DNA of 21,962 nt from Bacillota bacterium (GCA_021845645.1 JAJZVM010000063.1:1-21962), one strand, 5' to 3'. Positions 1 to 7,786 are shown, numbered from the stretch's first letter. Program-made: numbers and translations. Notes: generated by a model from the sequence alone, not told the origin.

Positions 1-200
1 CCGATGTTGGCCGAAGCGATGCCCAGGGCAGGCAAGAGGCGCACGAACGCCTCCTTCTCGGCGATCGTCGGCTGGCGCACGGACGGGCTCTGCAACCCGT
101 CGCGCAGCGTCTCGTCGTTCAGCTCGACGCGGCTCGGCCGCGTGAGGTCGGCGGTGAGCGGCTGGACCTCGTTCCAGTCGTGCAGCAGCGGCGATTCCAT
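1..200 (-). CDS. DRE-TIM (HMGL-like / 2-isopropylmalate synthase superfamily) enzyme, N-terminal part
   Basis: Only the first 66 codons are inside the window; the gene runs off the left edge. The ATG is at 200-198, with an AGGAGG ribosome binding site a few bases upstream and 22 nt after the ligase stop codon. The protein starts MESPLLHDWNEV and contains DETLRDGLQSPSV at about residues 29-41. This is the metal- and substrate-binding signature of the DRE-TIM metallolyase family (2-isopropylmalate, homocitrate and citramalate synthases, HMG-CoA lyase). The LRDGLQ form lies between the TLRDGEQ of synthases and the PRDGLQ of HMG-CoA lyase, so condensation and cleavage cannot be told apart here. 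It is last in the visible part of the minus-strand operon, after a LeuCD-like pair and a CoA ligase. The family call is firm; the substrate is unknown. Confidence 0.75.
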   Translation of the reverse strand, partial: MESPLLHDWNEVQPLTADLTRPSRVELNDETLRDGLQSPSVRQPTIAEKEAFVRLLPALGIASANI

Positions 201-222
201 GGCCTTACCTCCTCGCATCCCG

Positions 223-1509
223 TCAGCGGGCGTAGGTGAGCTTGCGGCGGTCGACCACACGGACTGCCTTGCCCTCGCTGCGGGGAATGCTGAGCGGATC
301 CATGACGGCAACCATGACGCTCACGCCGAGCACCTCGTTGAGCCTGCGCTGCACCGCCGCCGCCAGCACCCCGCGCTCGGCCTCGGTCTCGCGCGGCTCC
401 ACGTGGACCTCGAGCACGTCGAGCGCCTGGTGGCGGTCGAGCACGAGCTGGTAGACGGGCGCCAGGGCATCCATGTCGAGCAGCGCGGACTCCACGTCGC
501 GCGGGAAGAGGTTCACGCCGCGCAGCGTGAACATGTCGTCGACGCGCCCGAGGATGTGGTCCATGCGCCGCGTCGTCCGGCCGCACTCGCAGCTGCCAGG
601 GATGACGCGCGTGATGTCGCCTGTGCGGTAGCGCACGACGGGCGAGGCCTCGCGCCGCAAGGCGGTCAGCACGAGCTCGCCGAGCGTGCCGTCCGGGACC
701 GGCTTGCCAGTCTGCGGATCGATGACTTCGAAGTAGAAGAGGTCTTCCGAGACGTGCAGGCCCTTGTGCCCCTCGGCGCATTCGCTCGCGACGCCCGGAC
801 CGATGATCTCCGCCAGGCCGTAGACGTCGAGCGCCGTGATGCCCATCTCGCTCTCGATCTCGTCGCACATCTGCTGCGACCAGGCCTCGGCGCCGAAGAC
901 GCCGACGCGCAGGCTCATCTCGTCCTTGGCCACGCCCATCTGCCGCATGACCTCTGCGATGTGCTGGCCGTAGGACGGTGTGCAGGTGAGGACCGTCGCC
1001 TTGAGGTCGCGCAGCATCGTCACCTGGCGCTGCGTCTGGCCGCCGGAGATGGGCAGGACCGTCACACCAGTCTCGAGTGCCGCGTAGTGGAAGCCGAGGC
1101 CGCCGGTGAAGAGGCCGTAGCCGTAGGCGTTGTGCACGATGTCGCCACGGTGCACGCCGGCCCGCTGCAGGACGCGCTTCATGGCCGTGCGCCAAAGCTG
1201 CAGGTCACTGGCGGTGTAGCCCGTGACTACGGCGGAGCCCGTCGTGCCGGAGGAGGCATGCAACTCCATGACATCCGTGAGCGGCACGCCGATCGCGCTG
1301 GGGTAGGGCTGTGCGCGCAGGTCCGCCTTGTTCGTCGTCGGCACCAGCGCGATGTCCTCCGGCGTCCGGATGGCGTCCGGGTCGACATCCCTCAGCCGTT
1401 CCGCGTAGAACGGCATGGTGCGCTTCACCCGCCGCACGGTCTCGCGGAACAGCTCGATCTCCTTGGCGGCCAGTTCGCTCTGCGGAACCCTCTCGTCGTC
1501 CCAGTCCAT
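223..1509 (-). CDS. PaaK-type aryl-CoA ligase (phenylacetate-CoA ligase family)
   Basis: A 428-residue AMP-forming acyl-CoA ligase, the usual length for PaaK. It should activate an aromatic or arylacetic acid with ATP and CoA in the cytoplasm. Visible motifs are the phosphate-binding SSGTTG (86-91), YGLAE (230-234), YRTGD with the ribose-binding Asp (294-298), CECG (307-310), the hinge-like GRVDDM (321-326) and a C-terminal SEGKAVR that may hold the adenylation lysine. An ATG at 1509 with a purine-rich GAGAGAGGGG upstream is preferred; the dehydratase small-subunit stop is about 20 nt away. Known 4-hydroxybenzoate-CoA ligases are mostly of the longer benzoate-CoA ligase family, so this gene need not feed the neighbouring reductase. 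Phenylacetate, indoleacetate or a hydroxylated aromatic acid are all possible. Family certain, substrate open. Confidence 0.88.
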   Translation of the reverse strand: MDWDDERVPQSELAAKEIELFRETVRRVKRTMPFYAERLRDVDPDAIRTPEDIALVPTTNKADLRAQPYPSAIGVPLTDVMELHASSGTTGSAVVTGYTASDLQLWRTAMKRVLQRAGVHRGDIVHNAYGYGLFTGGLGFHYAALETGVTVLPISGGQTQRQVTMLRDLKATVLTCTPSYGQHIAEVMRQMGVAKDEMSLRVGVFGAEAWSQQMCDEIESEMGITALDVYGLAEIIGPGVASECAEGHKGLHVSEDLFYFEVIDPQTGKPVPDGTLGELVLTALRREASPVVRYRTGDITRVIPGSCECGRTTRRMDHILGRVDDMFTLRGVNLFPRDVESALLDMDALAPVYQLVLDRHQALDVLEVHVEPRETEAERGVLAAAVQRRLNEVLGVSVMVAVMDPLSIPRSEGKAVRVVDRRKLTYAR

Positions 1510-1529
1510 GCCCGACACCCCTCTCTCCG

Positions 1530-2051
1530 TCACTCGGCCGTCGACCCTTGGTCCGCGGCGATCGCGCGCAGCATCGGCACGATGCCTCCGCGCGCGAGGA
1601 CCGCAAGCATCTCCGGCGGAATCCTTTCGGCCTGAAGGGCCGTCCCGTCGGAGCGAACCACCTCCCCCGCGACCACATCGACCGCGACTATCTCCCCGTC
1701 CTGGACAAGCCCGCCGACGCCCTGGCAGGTCAGAACGGGCAGTCCGATGGCGATGGCGTTGCGCGCGAAGATGCGCGCGAACGACTCCGCCACCACGACC
1801 GCCACGCCGAGGTCCTTGAGGTGCTGCGGTGCGGATTCGCGACTCGACCCGACGCCGAAGTTGCGCCCGCCGACGACGATATCCCCGTGCCGCACCCCAG
1901 ACGCGAAGTCCGGACGGACCGCCTCGAGCACGTGGCGCAGGCGCTCGGCCATGGGCGCGTGCACGTACGGGCCCGGCGAGAGGACGTCCGTCGAGATGTT
2001 GTCGCCGAGCAGCCAGGCCCTGCCGCGCAGCACCGGGAACAGATCGCTCAT
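1530..2051 (-). CDS. Aconitase-family hydro-lyase, small subunit (LeuD/HacB-like)
   Basis: A 173-residue swivel-domain subunit of a two-component dehydratase/isomerase of the isopropylmalate isomerase, homoaconitase and 2,3-dimethylmalate dehydratase group. It contains DNISTDVL (17-24), which matches the family's D-x-x-T-D motif, and GRNFGVGSSRES (62-73), the substrate-binding loop, where the usual GCGSS is GVGSS. The start ATG overlaps the large-subunit stop (ATGA), so the two are translationally coupled. The loop that sets substrate choice in archaeal homologues (YLRT or YLVY, from memory) reads YVHA at 29-32, so neither isopropylmalate nor homoaconitate can be assumed. The gene lies between the large subunit and a CoA ligase, and no leuB-like dehydrogenase is in the window. 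Confidence 0.87.
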   Translation of the reverse strand: MSDLFPVLRGRAWLLGDNISTDVLSPGPYVHAPMAERLRHVLEAVRPDFASGVRHGDIVVGGRNFGVGSSRESAPQHLKDLGVAVVVAESFARIFARNAIAIGLPVLTCQGVGGLVQDGEIVAVDVVAGEVVRSDGTALQAERIPPEMLAVLARGGIVPMLRAIAADQGSTAE

Positions 2052-3280
2052 GACGGCACCCCCTCGGCCGCAAGCCCTGCGAGCAAGGATCTGGGGTCCG
2101 CGATCTCGCCCGCGATCGCCGTCGCGGCAGCCGTGAGGGGCGACGCGAGGTAGATCTCGGCGTCCGGGCTGCCCATGCGCCCCTGGAAGTTGCGGTTGTG
2201 CGTGCCGAGACAGCGCTCTCCCGGCGCCAGGAGTCCGAGGTGGCCACCGAAGCAGGGGCCGCAGCTGGCCCCCTCCACGATCGCGCCTGCCGCGACCAGG
2301 GCGTCCAGGATCCCTTCCTGCATCGCCTGCCGGTAGATCTCGCGCGAGGCCGGCGTGACGACGAGGCGCACTCCTGGTGCGATCTGCCTGCCCTGCAGCA
2401 GCGAGGCCGCGTCCCGCAGATCCTGCAGGCGCCCGTTGGTGCACGAGCCGATGAACACCTGGTCGATCCGCGTGCCGACCATCTCCTGGACCGGTCGCAC
2501 GTTCTCGACGTGGTGCGGGCACGCAACCATCGGTTGCAGGCTGGAAAGGTCGACGCTGTAGCTGGCCGCGTAGGCCGCACCCTGCGGCAGGTCCTCGCCC
2601 GGCGGGAAGACGGCGAACTTCGAGCCCATCTCGACCCCCATGTTGCAGACCGTGAGCCTGTCGGCGAGGGTAAGGGACGAGGTGCCGGGACCGCGGAACT
2701 CGAGCGAGCGCGCCTGCGCGATGTCGGAACCGACGATGCGCATCAGGGCGAGGATCAGATCCTTGCCGGAGGTGGCGGGTGCAAGCCGCCCGCTCAGGCG
2801 GATCAGCACGCTCTCCGGCACCTTGAACCAGAGCGTGCCGGTCGCGAGCGCGTACGCCATCTCGGTCGAGCCGATGCCAGTGCTCAGCGCGCCTACGCCG
2901 CCGTAGGTGGTGGTGTGGGAGTCGGTGGCGACGACGAGGTCGCCCTCGCGCACGCGCTTTTCCTCCACCATCACCTGGTGCGAGACGCCGCGCCCCATCT
3001 CGTGGAAGTTCGCGATACCGTACCGCCGCGCGAGCTCGCGCGCCGTCCTCTGGTGGGCGGCTGCGGCCACCGAGGGCGGCGGCACCATGTGGTCGAAGAC
3101 GACCGTCACCCGCGACGGGTCGTGCAGTTCCCTGATGCCCACCTCTGCCAACAGGCCGAGCACGTCCGCCGCGAAGATGTCGTGCATCATGAAGCCGTCC
3201 GGCCGCGCGACAACGTACTCGCCGGCCACTGCCTTCTCAAGTCCGGACTTCTTGGCCAGAATCTCCTCTGCCCAGGTCAC
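2048..3280 (-). CDS. Aconitase-family hydro-lyase, large [4Fe-4S] subunit (LeuC/HacA-like)
   Basis: A 410-residue catalytic subunit that should interconvert hydroxy-diacids through an unsaturated intermediate using a [4Fe-4S] cluster. The length fits the shorter archaeal/bacterial LeuC2/HacA type. Motifs are ATDSHTTTYGGVG (118-130), FIGSCTNGR (276-284) and EGASCGPCFGG (336-346). Cluster ligands are predicted to be Cys280, Cys340 and Cys343. The proposed start is GTG at 3280, overlapping the stop of the FAD subunit (GTGA), which ties this gene to the molybdoenzyme operon. It could be an isopropylmalate isomerase, homoaconitase, dimethylmalate dehydratase or something new. Its place in an aromatic-degradation operon, away from other leucine genes, argues against ordinary leucine synthesis, but this is inference. 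Confidence 0.88.
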   Translation of the reverse strand: MTWAEEILAKKSGLEKAVAGEYVVARPDGFMMHDIFAADVLGLLAEVGIRELHDPSRVTVVFDHMVPPPSVAAAAHQRTARELARRYGIANFHEMGRGVSHQVMVEEKRVREGDLVVATDSHTTTYGGVGALSTGIGSTEMAYALATGTLWFKVPESVLIRLSGRLAPATSGKDLILALMRIVGSDIAQARSLEFRGPGTSSLTLADRLTVCNMGVEMGSKFAVFPPGEDLPQGAAYAASYSVDLSSLQPMVACPHHVENVRPVQEMVGTRIDQVFIGSCTNGRLQDLRDAASLLQGRQIAPGVRLVVTPASREIYRQAMQEGILDALVAAGAIVEGASCGPCFGGHLGLLAPGERCLGTHNRNFQGRMGSPDAEIYLASPLTAAATAIAGEIADPRSLLAGLAAEGVPS

Positions 3281-4266
3281 AGCACTGGCTCCCTTCGCTC
3301 CATCTCCATGTCGCCGAGCGCCCGCACGACGAGACCGCGCACTGCGATCTGCCGCCCCGCGACGTTCAGCTGGCCGTTGTCGTAGGGGTGGACGGCCCGG
3401 CGGGCCAGGTCGCCCGCCGCGAGGATGCGCTCCTCGGACCACGCGCTGCCGTCGAGCAGGCTCTCCGCGGCCTGCACCCGGATCGGCGCGGGACCGACGG
3501 CACTCACGACGACGACCGGCTCGCGCCAGGCGCCGTCGCGCCAGACGGCCGACACGGCCGCATTGGCCTCCGGAAAGTCGATGCTGGCCCTCGTCCGCCA
3601 CTTGCGGAAGGCGGCCCGCGGCGGCGCGGCAGGTAGCCGCAGTGCGGCCAGGAACTCGCCCGGGGCAATGTGCAGATGATGCGTGCCATCGCCGGTGTAG
3701 ATCTCCTCGATCGGCAGGCGGCGGGGCCTGCGGCCCCAGATCTCGGCCTCCGCCCGCAGCGCCACGAGCGCGGGCACCGTGTCTCCGGAGAGGATCGCGA
3801 CGCAGGTCTCCTTGGCGGGCGCGGCGTGGCAGACCTCGCCGCCGCTCTGCCAGCAGGGCGCGAGCGCCTCCCGCCAGAGCGGCGGCTGGTTGCGGAAGCG
3901 GCAGCGCGTACCGAGGCAGACGTTGCCGCCGAGCGTCCCCTGCGCCCGGAGCTCCGGCGACCCGACCGCCTGGGCGGCATCCGCCAAGGCCGGATAACCT
4001 ACGCGGATGAGGGGGTGGCGCACGATGTCCGCGAGGGTCGCCATCGCGCCGATGCGCAGGCGGCCATCCTCCTCCGTCTCGATGCGCCGCAGCGCGTCGA
4101 GGCCGGCCAGGCTGACGAGCGTATCGCACGTGGGGATCTCCCAGGCGAGCCCCGGGATCAGGTCGCTGCCACCGGCCAGGACTGCCGCCCCCTCGGCGGC
4201 GAGCGCCGCCACGGTCTCCTCCGGCCGGGACGGCGTAGTGAGGCTGAGCGGACGCAAGGGCATCAT
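3277..4266 (-). CDS. hcrB: 4-hydroxybenzoyl-CoA reductase beta subunit (FAD and extra [4Fe-4S])
   Basis: A 329-residue FAD-binding subunit of the xanthine oxidase family. AGGSDLIPGL (31-40) and GTLGGNVC (110-117) are the two FAD-contact motifs. Unlike most family members it has an inserted loop with Cys117, Cys122, Cys138, Cys146 and Cys155. From memory, the extra [4Fe-4S] cluster of Thauera 4-hydroxybenzoyl-CoA reductase is held by Cys122, 138, 146 and 155 of this subunit, so the spacing match is exact. That cluster lets the enzyme run in the reductive direction, taking low-potential electrons to remove the para-hydroxyl from 4-hydroxybenzoyl-CoA. The start at 4266 overlaps the Mo-subunit stop (ATGA); an in-frame ATG also follows at 4263. 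This is the best evidence for naming the whole complex. Confidence 0.9.
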   Translation of the reverse strand: MMPLRPLSLTTPSRPEETVAALAAEGAAVLAGGSDLIPGLAWEIPTCDTLVSLAGLDALRRIETEEDGRLRIGAMATLADIVRHPLIRVGYPALADAAQAVGSPELRAQGTLGGNVCLGTRCRFRNQPPLWREALAPCWQSGGEVCHAAPAKETCVAILSGDTVPALVALRAEAEIWGRRPRRLPIEEIYTGDGTHHLHIAPGEFLAALRLPAAPPRAAFRKWRTRASIDFPEANAAVSAVWRDGAWREPVVVVSAVGPAPIRVQAAESLLDGSAWSEERILAAGDLARRAVHPYDNGQLNVAGRQIAVRGLVVRALGDMEMERREPVL

Positions 4267-6566
4267 CGGGCGTTCCCCCTTCGCCGCTTGGCGTCGAGCG
4301 CGCGGAGGATCCGGTCCGGCGTGACGGGCGTCTCGTGCAGCTCGATGCCGACGGCGTCCTGCACGGCGTTGAGCACGGCGGGGATCACCGGGTTCAAAGG
4401 GCCCTGACCGACCTCTTTGGCGCCCAAAGGCCCGTTCGGGTCGGGCTGGCCGACCACGGCGATCTCGATCTCCGGCACGTCGAGCATGGTCGGGATGCGG
4501 TAGCCGAGCAGGTGCGGACCGCGGTGCCGACCGTCGGGGTTGAAGGCCTGCGCCTCCATCAGCACCTCGCCCAGGCCCATCACGACGCCGCCGCGGATCT
4601 GCCCTTCGACCGACTGGGGGTTGAGCGGCGTGCCGGGGTCGTGGGCCACATAGAGGCGCTGCACCTGAAGGCGCCCGTCGAGTTCGTCGACCTCCACCTC
4701 CGCGATGCAGGCCGAAAAGGAGTAGGCCGGCGATGGCCCGACGCCGGATCCCTTGTGGCGCCCTCGCGGTGGCGCTGGCGTGTAGCCGCCGGCCGTCACG
4801 AGGGGCCCGAAGTCCGCTTCCGCCCAGCGCGCGACCTCGGTCCAGGCCGCCCGCTCGTCCCTGCCCAGGACGGCGAAATCCTCACCATCCCGCGCGATCT
4901 CCTGCGCCGGTACCTGCCAGTGCCTGGCCGCGGCCTGTCGCAACAGGTCGAGCATGCGCTCCGCGGCCGTGAGCAGGGCGTTGCCCGCCATCAAGGTGAC
5001 ACGGCTCGAGTACGAGCCGAGATCGACAGGCGTCGTGCCCGTATCGGCGCTCGTCACCCGCACGCGGCCGAGGGCGACCCCGAGCGAGCGCGCCGCCAGG
5101 ATGGCGAGCACCGTGTTGGCGCCCTGGCCGATGTCGGTGATGCCGCACGCCACCTGCACGCCGCCGTCGCGGCCTATGGCGATGCGCGCGCCGCTGTGCG
5201 GCAGGGGGTTCCAATAGATCGGCAGCCCCGCACCGCTCAGGTAGCTCGAGCAGGCGAAGCCCAGTCCGCGGCCCTTGCCGAGGCGGCCGCGGCGCTCCTT
5301 CCAGCCGCTCATCCGCTCGACCGCGTCAAGGCACTCGGCGAGGCCGGACGTCGTGATGTCGAGCTGGTTCACAGTCACGGAGAACGGCGGCTGCAGGATC
5401 TCGCGCCGCAGCTCGATCGGGTCGAGGCCGAGGTCGCGCGCCACGCGGTCCATGTGCACCTCGAGCAGGGCCCGCGGCTGCGTCGTGCCGTGGCCCCGCT
5501 TGGGGCCGCAGGGCGGCTTCGTCGTGAACCAGCGCTCGCCGTGGAACCTGTACGCGCCGATCTGGTAGGTCGTCGGCTGCAGGGCCCCGGTGTAGTAGGT
5601 GCTGGCAATGCCGTAGGAGCTGTATGCCCCGCCGTCCAGCCGGCTCTCGAACGACATCGCCTGGAGCCGGTGCTGCCGATCGAAGCCGGTCGCCACCTTC
5701 ATCTCGACGGGATGGCGGCCACGGTGCGTGTAGAAGACGTCCTCCCGGCTCAAGGTGATGCGCACGGGACGCCCGCAGCTGCGCGAGAGCAGCGCGGCGG
5801 CGACCTCGTGCGGGAACAGCTCGCTCTTGCCGCCGAAGCCGCCGCCAAGCGTCGGCACCATGACCCTGATCTGGTGCTCCGGCAGGCCGAGCGCCCGCGC
5901 CAGGGAGCGCTGGACGTAGTGCGGCACCTGTGTCGAGCTCTCAAGCACGAGTTGGCCGTCCGGCTGCCAGAACGCGGTGACCGCGTGCGGTTCGAGCGCC
6001 AAATGGTTGTTTCCCTGAAAGAAGAACTCGTCCGTGCGCGTGAACTGCGCCTCGCGCAGGCCCGCGGCGACGTCCCCGAACTCGAGGTCGACCGCCTTGT
6101 GCAGATTGCCGTCGCCGGCGTCCTCGCGGACCTGCGGCGCCGCCTTCTGCTGCGAGCCCGTCTTCAGCACCGGCGCCAGGGGCTCGTACGCCACGCGCAC
6201 GGCCCGCGCCGCCGCACGGGCCGTGCGGAGCGTCTCGGCGGCAATCGCCAGCAGCGGCTCGCCGAAGTACGTGACCTTGCCCGTCGCCAGCGCGTGCTCG
6301 TCCTGGTTCGACGGCATGATGCCATAGGGCGCCGTGCTGCCGGGGCCCGCCAGCACGGCGAGCACGCCTGGCATCGAACGGGCGGCCTCCAGATCGACGG
6401 AAACAATCCTCGCGTGGGCGTGGGGGCTGCGCACAAGGTAGCCGTACGCCATGTTCGGCCAGGCGACGTCGTCCGCGTAGAGCGCCTGTCCGGTCACCTT
6501 GGCCCAGCCCTCGATACGGTTCGGGACCGCCACCGCGCTGGGCGAGGAGGGCGCCTCAAGCTTCAT
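4263..6566 (-). CDS. hcrA: 4-hydroxybenzoyl-CoA reductase alpha subunit (molybdopterin)
   Basis: A 767-residue large molybdenum subunit of the xanthine oxidase family, close to the roughly 769 residues of the Thauera enzyme. It starts with the a/b-hammerhead domain (IEGWAKVTGQALYADD, 18-33), then the cofactor-binding GGGFGGK (241-247) and PKRGHG (355-360). It should form an (alpha-beta-gamma)2 cytoplasmic complex with its neighbours and dehydroxylate an aryl-CoA to give benzoyl-CoA. The ATG at 6566 overlaps the 2Fe-2S gene by 11 nt. Near the C-terminus the motif usually containing the catalytic glutamate (GxKGxGE) reads GAKEVGQG, so the usual Glu is Gln721 while a Glu sits at 718. The subunit could therefore have a changed mechanism or substrate. 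The operon and the beta-subunit loop support the Hcr name. Confidence 0.88.
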   Translation of the reverse strand: MKLEAPSSPSAVAVPNRIEGWAKVTGQALYADDVAWPNMAYGYLVRSPHAHARIVSVDLEAARSMPGVLAVLAGPGSTAPYGIMPSNQDEHALATGKVTYFGEPLLAIAAETLRTARAAARAVRVAYEPLAPVLKTGSQQKAAPQVREDAGDGNLHKAVDLEFGDVAAGLREAQFTRTDEFFFQGNNHLALEPHAVTAFWQPDGQLVLESSTQVPHYVQRSLARALGLPEHQIRVMVPTLGGGFGGKSELFPHEVAAALLSRSCGRPVRITLSREDVFYTHRGRHPVEMKVATGFDRQHRLQAMSFESRLDGGAYSSYGIASTYYTGALQPTTYQIGAYRFHGERWFTTKPPCGPKRGHGTTQPRALLEVHMDRVARDLGLDPIELRREILQPPFSVTVNQLDITTSGLAECLDAVERMSGWKERRGRLGKGRGLGFACSSYLSGAGLPIYWNPLPHSGARIAIGRDGGVQVACGITDIGQGANTVLAILAARSLGVALGRVRVTSADTGTTPVDLGSYSSRVTLMAGNALLTAAERMLDLLRQAAARHWQVPAQEIARDGEDFAVLGRDERAAWTEVARWAEADFGPLVTAGGYTPAPPRGRHKGSGVGPSPAYSFSACIAEVEVDELDGRLQVQRLYVAHDPGTPLNPQSVEGQIRGGVVMGLGEVLMEAQAFNPDGRHRGPHLLGYRIPTMLDVPEIEIAVVGQPDPNGPLGAKEVGQGPLNPVIPAVLNAVQDAVGIELHETPVTPDRILRALDAKRRRGNAR

Positions 6567-7077
6567 CGGGCGTCGCCTCCCCCATGCGGCCCGCCGCGAG
6601 CTCGACCGCATGGATGATCTGTTCGTAGCCGGTGCAGCGGCACAGATGACCGGAGAGCGCTTCCCGGATCTCCTCGCGCCCCGGCGCCGGCGTGTCGCGC
6701 AGCAGAGCCGCGCCCGCCATGAGCATGCCTGGCGTGCAGAAGCCGCATTGCACCGCGCCCGCCTCCACGGCAGCGGTCTGCAGCGGATGGAACGCCGCGG
6801 CTCCCTCTCCCGGGCGCTCCCTGCCCCACCAGCCGGCCAGCCCCTCGATCGTGACGACGTCGCGCCCCTCGACCGTCTTCGCCAGGGTGACGCACGACAG
6901 CCGCGGCACCCCGTCGAGCCAAACGGTGCAGGTGCCGCAGCTGCCAACGGCACAGCCGTCCTTGGTGCCGTGCAGGTGGAGCTGCTCGCGCAGCACCTCG
7001 AGCAGAGTCGCCTCGTCGCTCACCACAAGGTGGTGTTCACGTCCATTGACCCGTAGCCGCATGACCGATTCCGCCAT
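6556..7077 (-). CDS. hcrC: 4-hydroxybenzoyl-CoA reductase gamma subunit (two [2Fe-2S])
   Basis: A 173-residue iron-sulfur subunit that passes electrons between the FAD subunit and the Mo site. The plant-ferredoxin-type N-terminal domain has Cys42, Cys47, Cys50 and Cys62 (GCAVGSCGTC, 41-50). The helical C-terminal domain has QCGFCTPGM (110-118) and CRCTGY (146-151), giving Cys111, 114, 146 and 148. All eight ligands are present. The ATG at 7077 has a GGAGG ribosome binding site about ten bases upstream. It is the first gene of the minus-strand operon and reads away from the hemerythrin gene. Promoter DNA between them holds the inverted repeat at 7113-7154. The family call is certain; naming it hcrC relies on the beta subunit. 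Confidence 0.9.
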   Translation of the reverse strand: MAESVMRLRVNGREHHLVVSDEATLLEVLREQLHLHGTKDGCAVGSCGTCTVWLDGVPRLSCVTLAKTVEGRDVVTIEGLAGWWGRERPGEGAAAFHPLQTAAVEAGAVQCGFCTPGMLMAGAALLRDTPAPGREEIREALSGHLCRCTGYEQIIHAVELAAGRMGEATPDEA

Positions 7078-7112
7078 GGCGCAAACCTCCGCACCTTCAG
7101 GCTAGCTATGAC

Positions 7113-7154
7113 ATGTGACAGCAACTTGATCTGTTCAACTGATTCTTGTCACAT
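7113..7154. promoter_or_regulatory. Inverted repeat in the hcr/hemerythrin divergent promoter region, candidate operator
   Basis: Perfect 8-bp arms ATGTGACA (7113-7120) and TGTCACAT (7147-7154) are separated by 26 nt. The site is about 36 nt upstream of the hcrC start. The right side is part of TTCTTGTCACA (7143-7153), which recurs exactly at 8376-8386 upstream of the PAS-LuxR regulator. I saw no convincing -35/-10 pair, so the promoter itself is not placed. Confidence 0.5.
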
Positions 7155-7393
7155 ACCGGCCAATCGGCCAGAATCACTTGCGTCATCTGGATTGGTCCGT
7201 TTGCTTCACGACTGTTGGCCGAGTCATGGCGCCGCGCCGTGCCGTCCACGGGCCGCAGGTGGGTCGCCAAGCGCCCGGGGTGGCACAATCTGCCCACCTC
7301 GACGATGCAAATGCATCATGGCGCCGACCACGTGGCCCTTGTTACATTGGCTTCGAACGGACATTCGATTGAACCCGGGGAGTGATGCATCGC

Positions 7394-7786
7394 ATGGCTG
7401 CGCTGACCACCCTGCTCGACGAGCACCAGACCCTGCGCCCGTTCCTCGGGCGTCTGCGCACCGCCGCGGAGACCGGCACCGACGACGAGATCGGCCAGGC
7501 GGTCGCCGCCGCCGAGCGGGCGCTCTGCCAGGACCTTGACAGGCACATCGACCTCGAGGACCACGAGTTCTTTCCAGAGATCGCCGATCTCTTGCACGCT
7601 TCGATCGTGGAGCCGTTCGTCGAGGACCACCGCGCGATCGAGCAGGCGCGCGACGCCCTCTACCTGCAGACGGCCCAAGGCGACGATCTGCGCCGCAAGT
7701 GCATCACGCTGTGCAGCCTGCTCGAAAGCCATCTCCTGCGCGAGGAGGAGATGCTCTTCCCGATGTACCGCAGCGCGCAGGCCTAG
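7394..7786 (+). CDS. Hemerythrin-like HHE-domain protein
   Basis: A 130-residue all-helical protein of the hemerythrin-like cation-binding family. Putative di-iron ligands follow the family spacing: His11, His51 with Glu55 and His57 (HIDLEDHEFF), His79 (EDHRAI), and His113 with Glu117 (ESHLLREEEM). It likely binds oxygen, nitric oxide or iron in the cytoplasm. It reads divergently from the hcr operon across about 315 bp, so it may be co-regulated with it. A role in shielding oxygen-sensitive reductases or sensing oxygen is inference. A GGGGAG lies at 7377-7382; the ATG at 7394 is preferred for spacing, though in-frame GTG 7382 and ATG 7385 are possible. No signal peptide is seen. Confidence 0.82.
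   Translation: MAALTTLLDEHQTLRPFLGRLRTAAETGTDDEIGQAVAAAERALCQDLDRHIDLEDHEFFPEIADLLHASIVEPFVEDHRAIEQARDALYLQTAQGDDLRRKCITLCSLLESHLLREEEMLFPMYRSAQA

Noticed and set aside
4..1635. Long plus-strand open frame opposite the ligase and dehydratase genes
   Set aside because: Its translation is rich in Ala, Arg, His and Asp with no domain, and it is antisense to well-supported genes; this is typical third-position GC bias.
4335..6617. 760-codon plus-strand open frame opposite hcrA
   Set aside because: It mirrors the codon frame of hcrA and has no recognisable domain or ribosome site.
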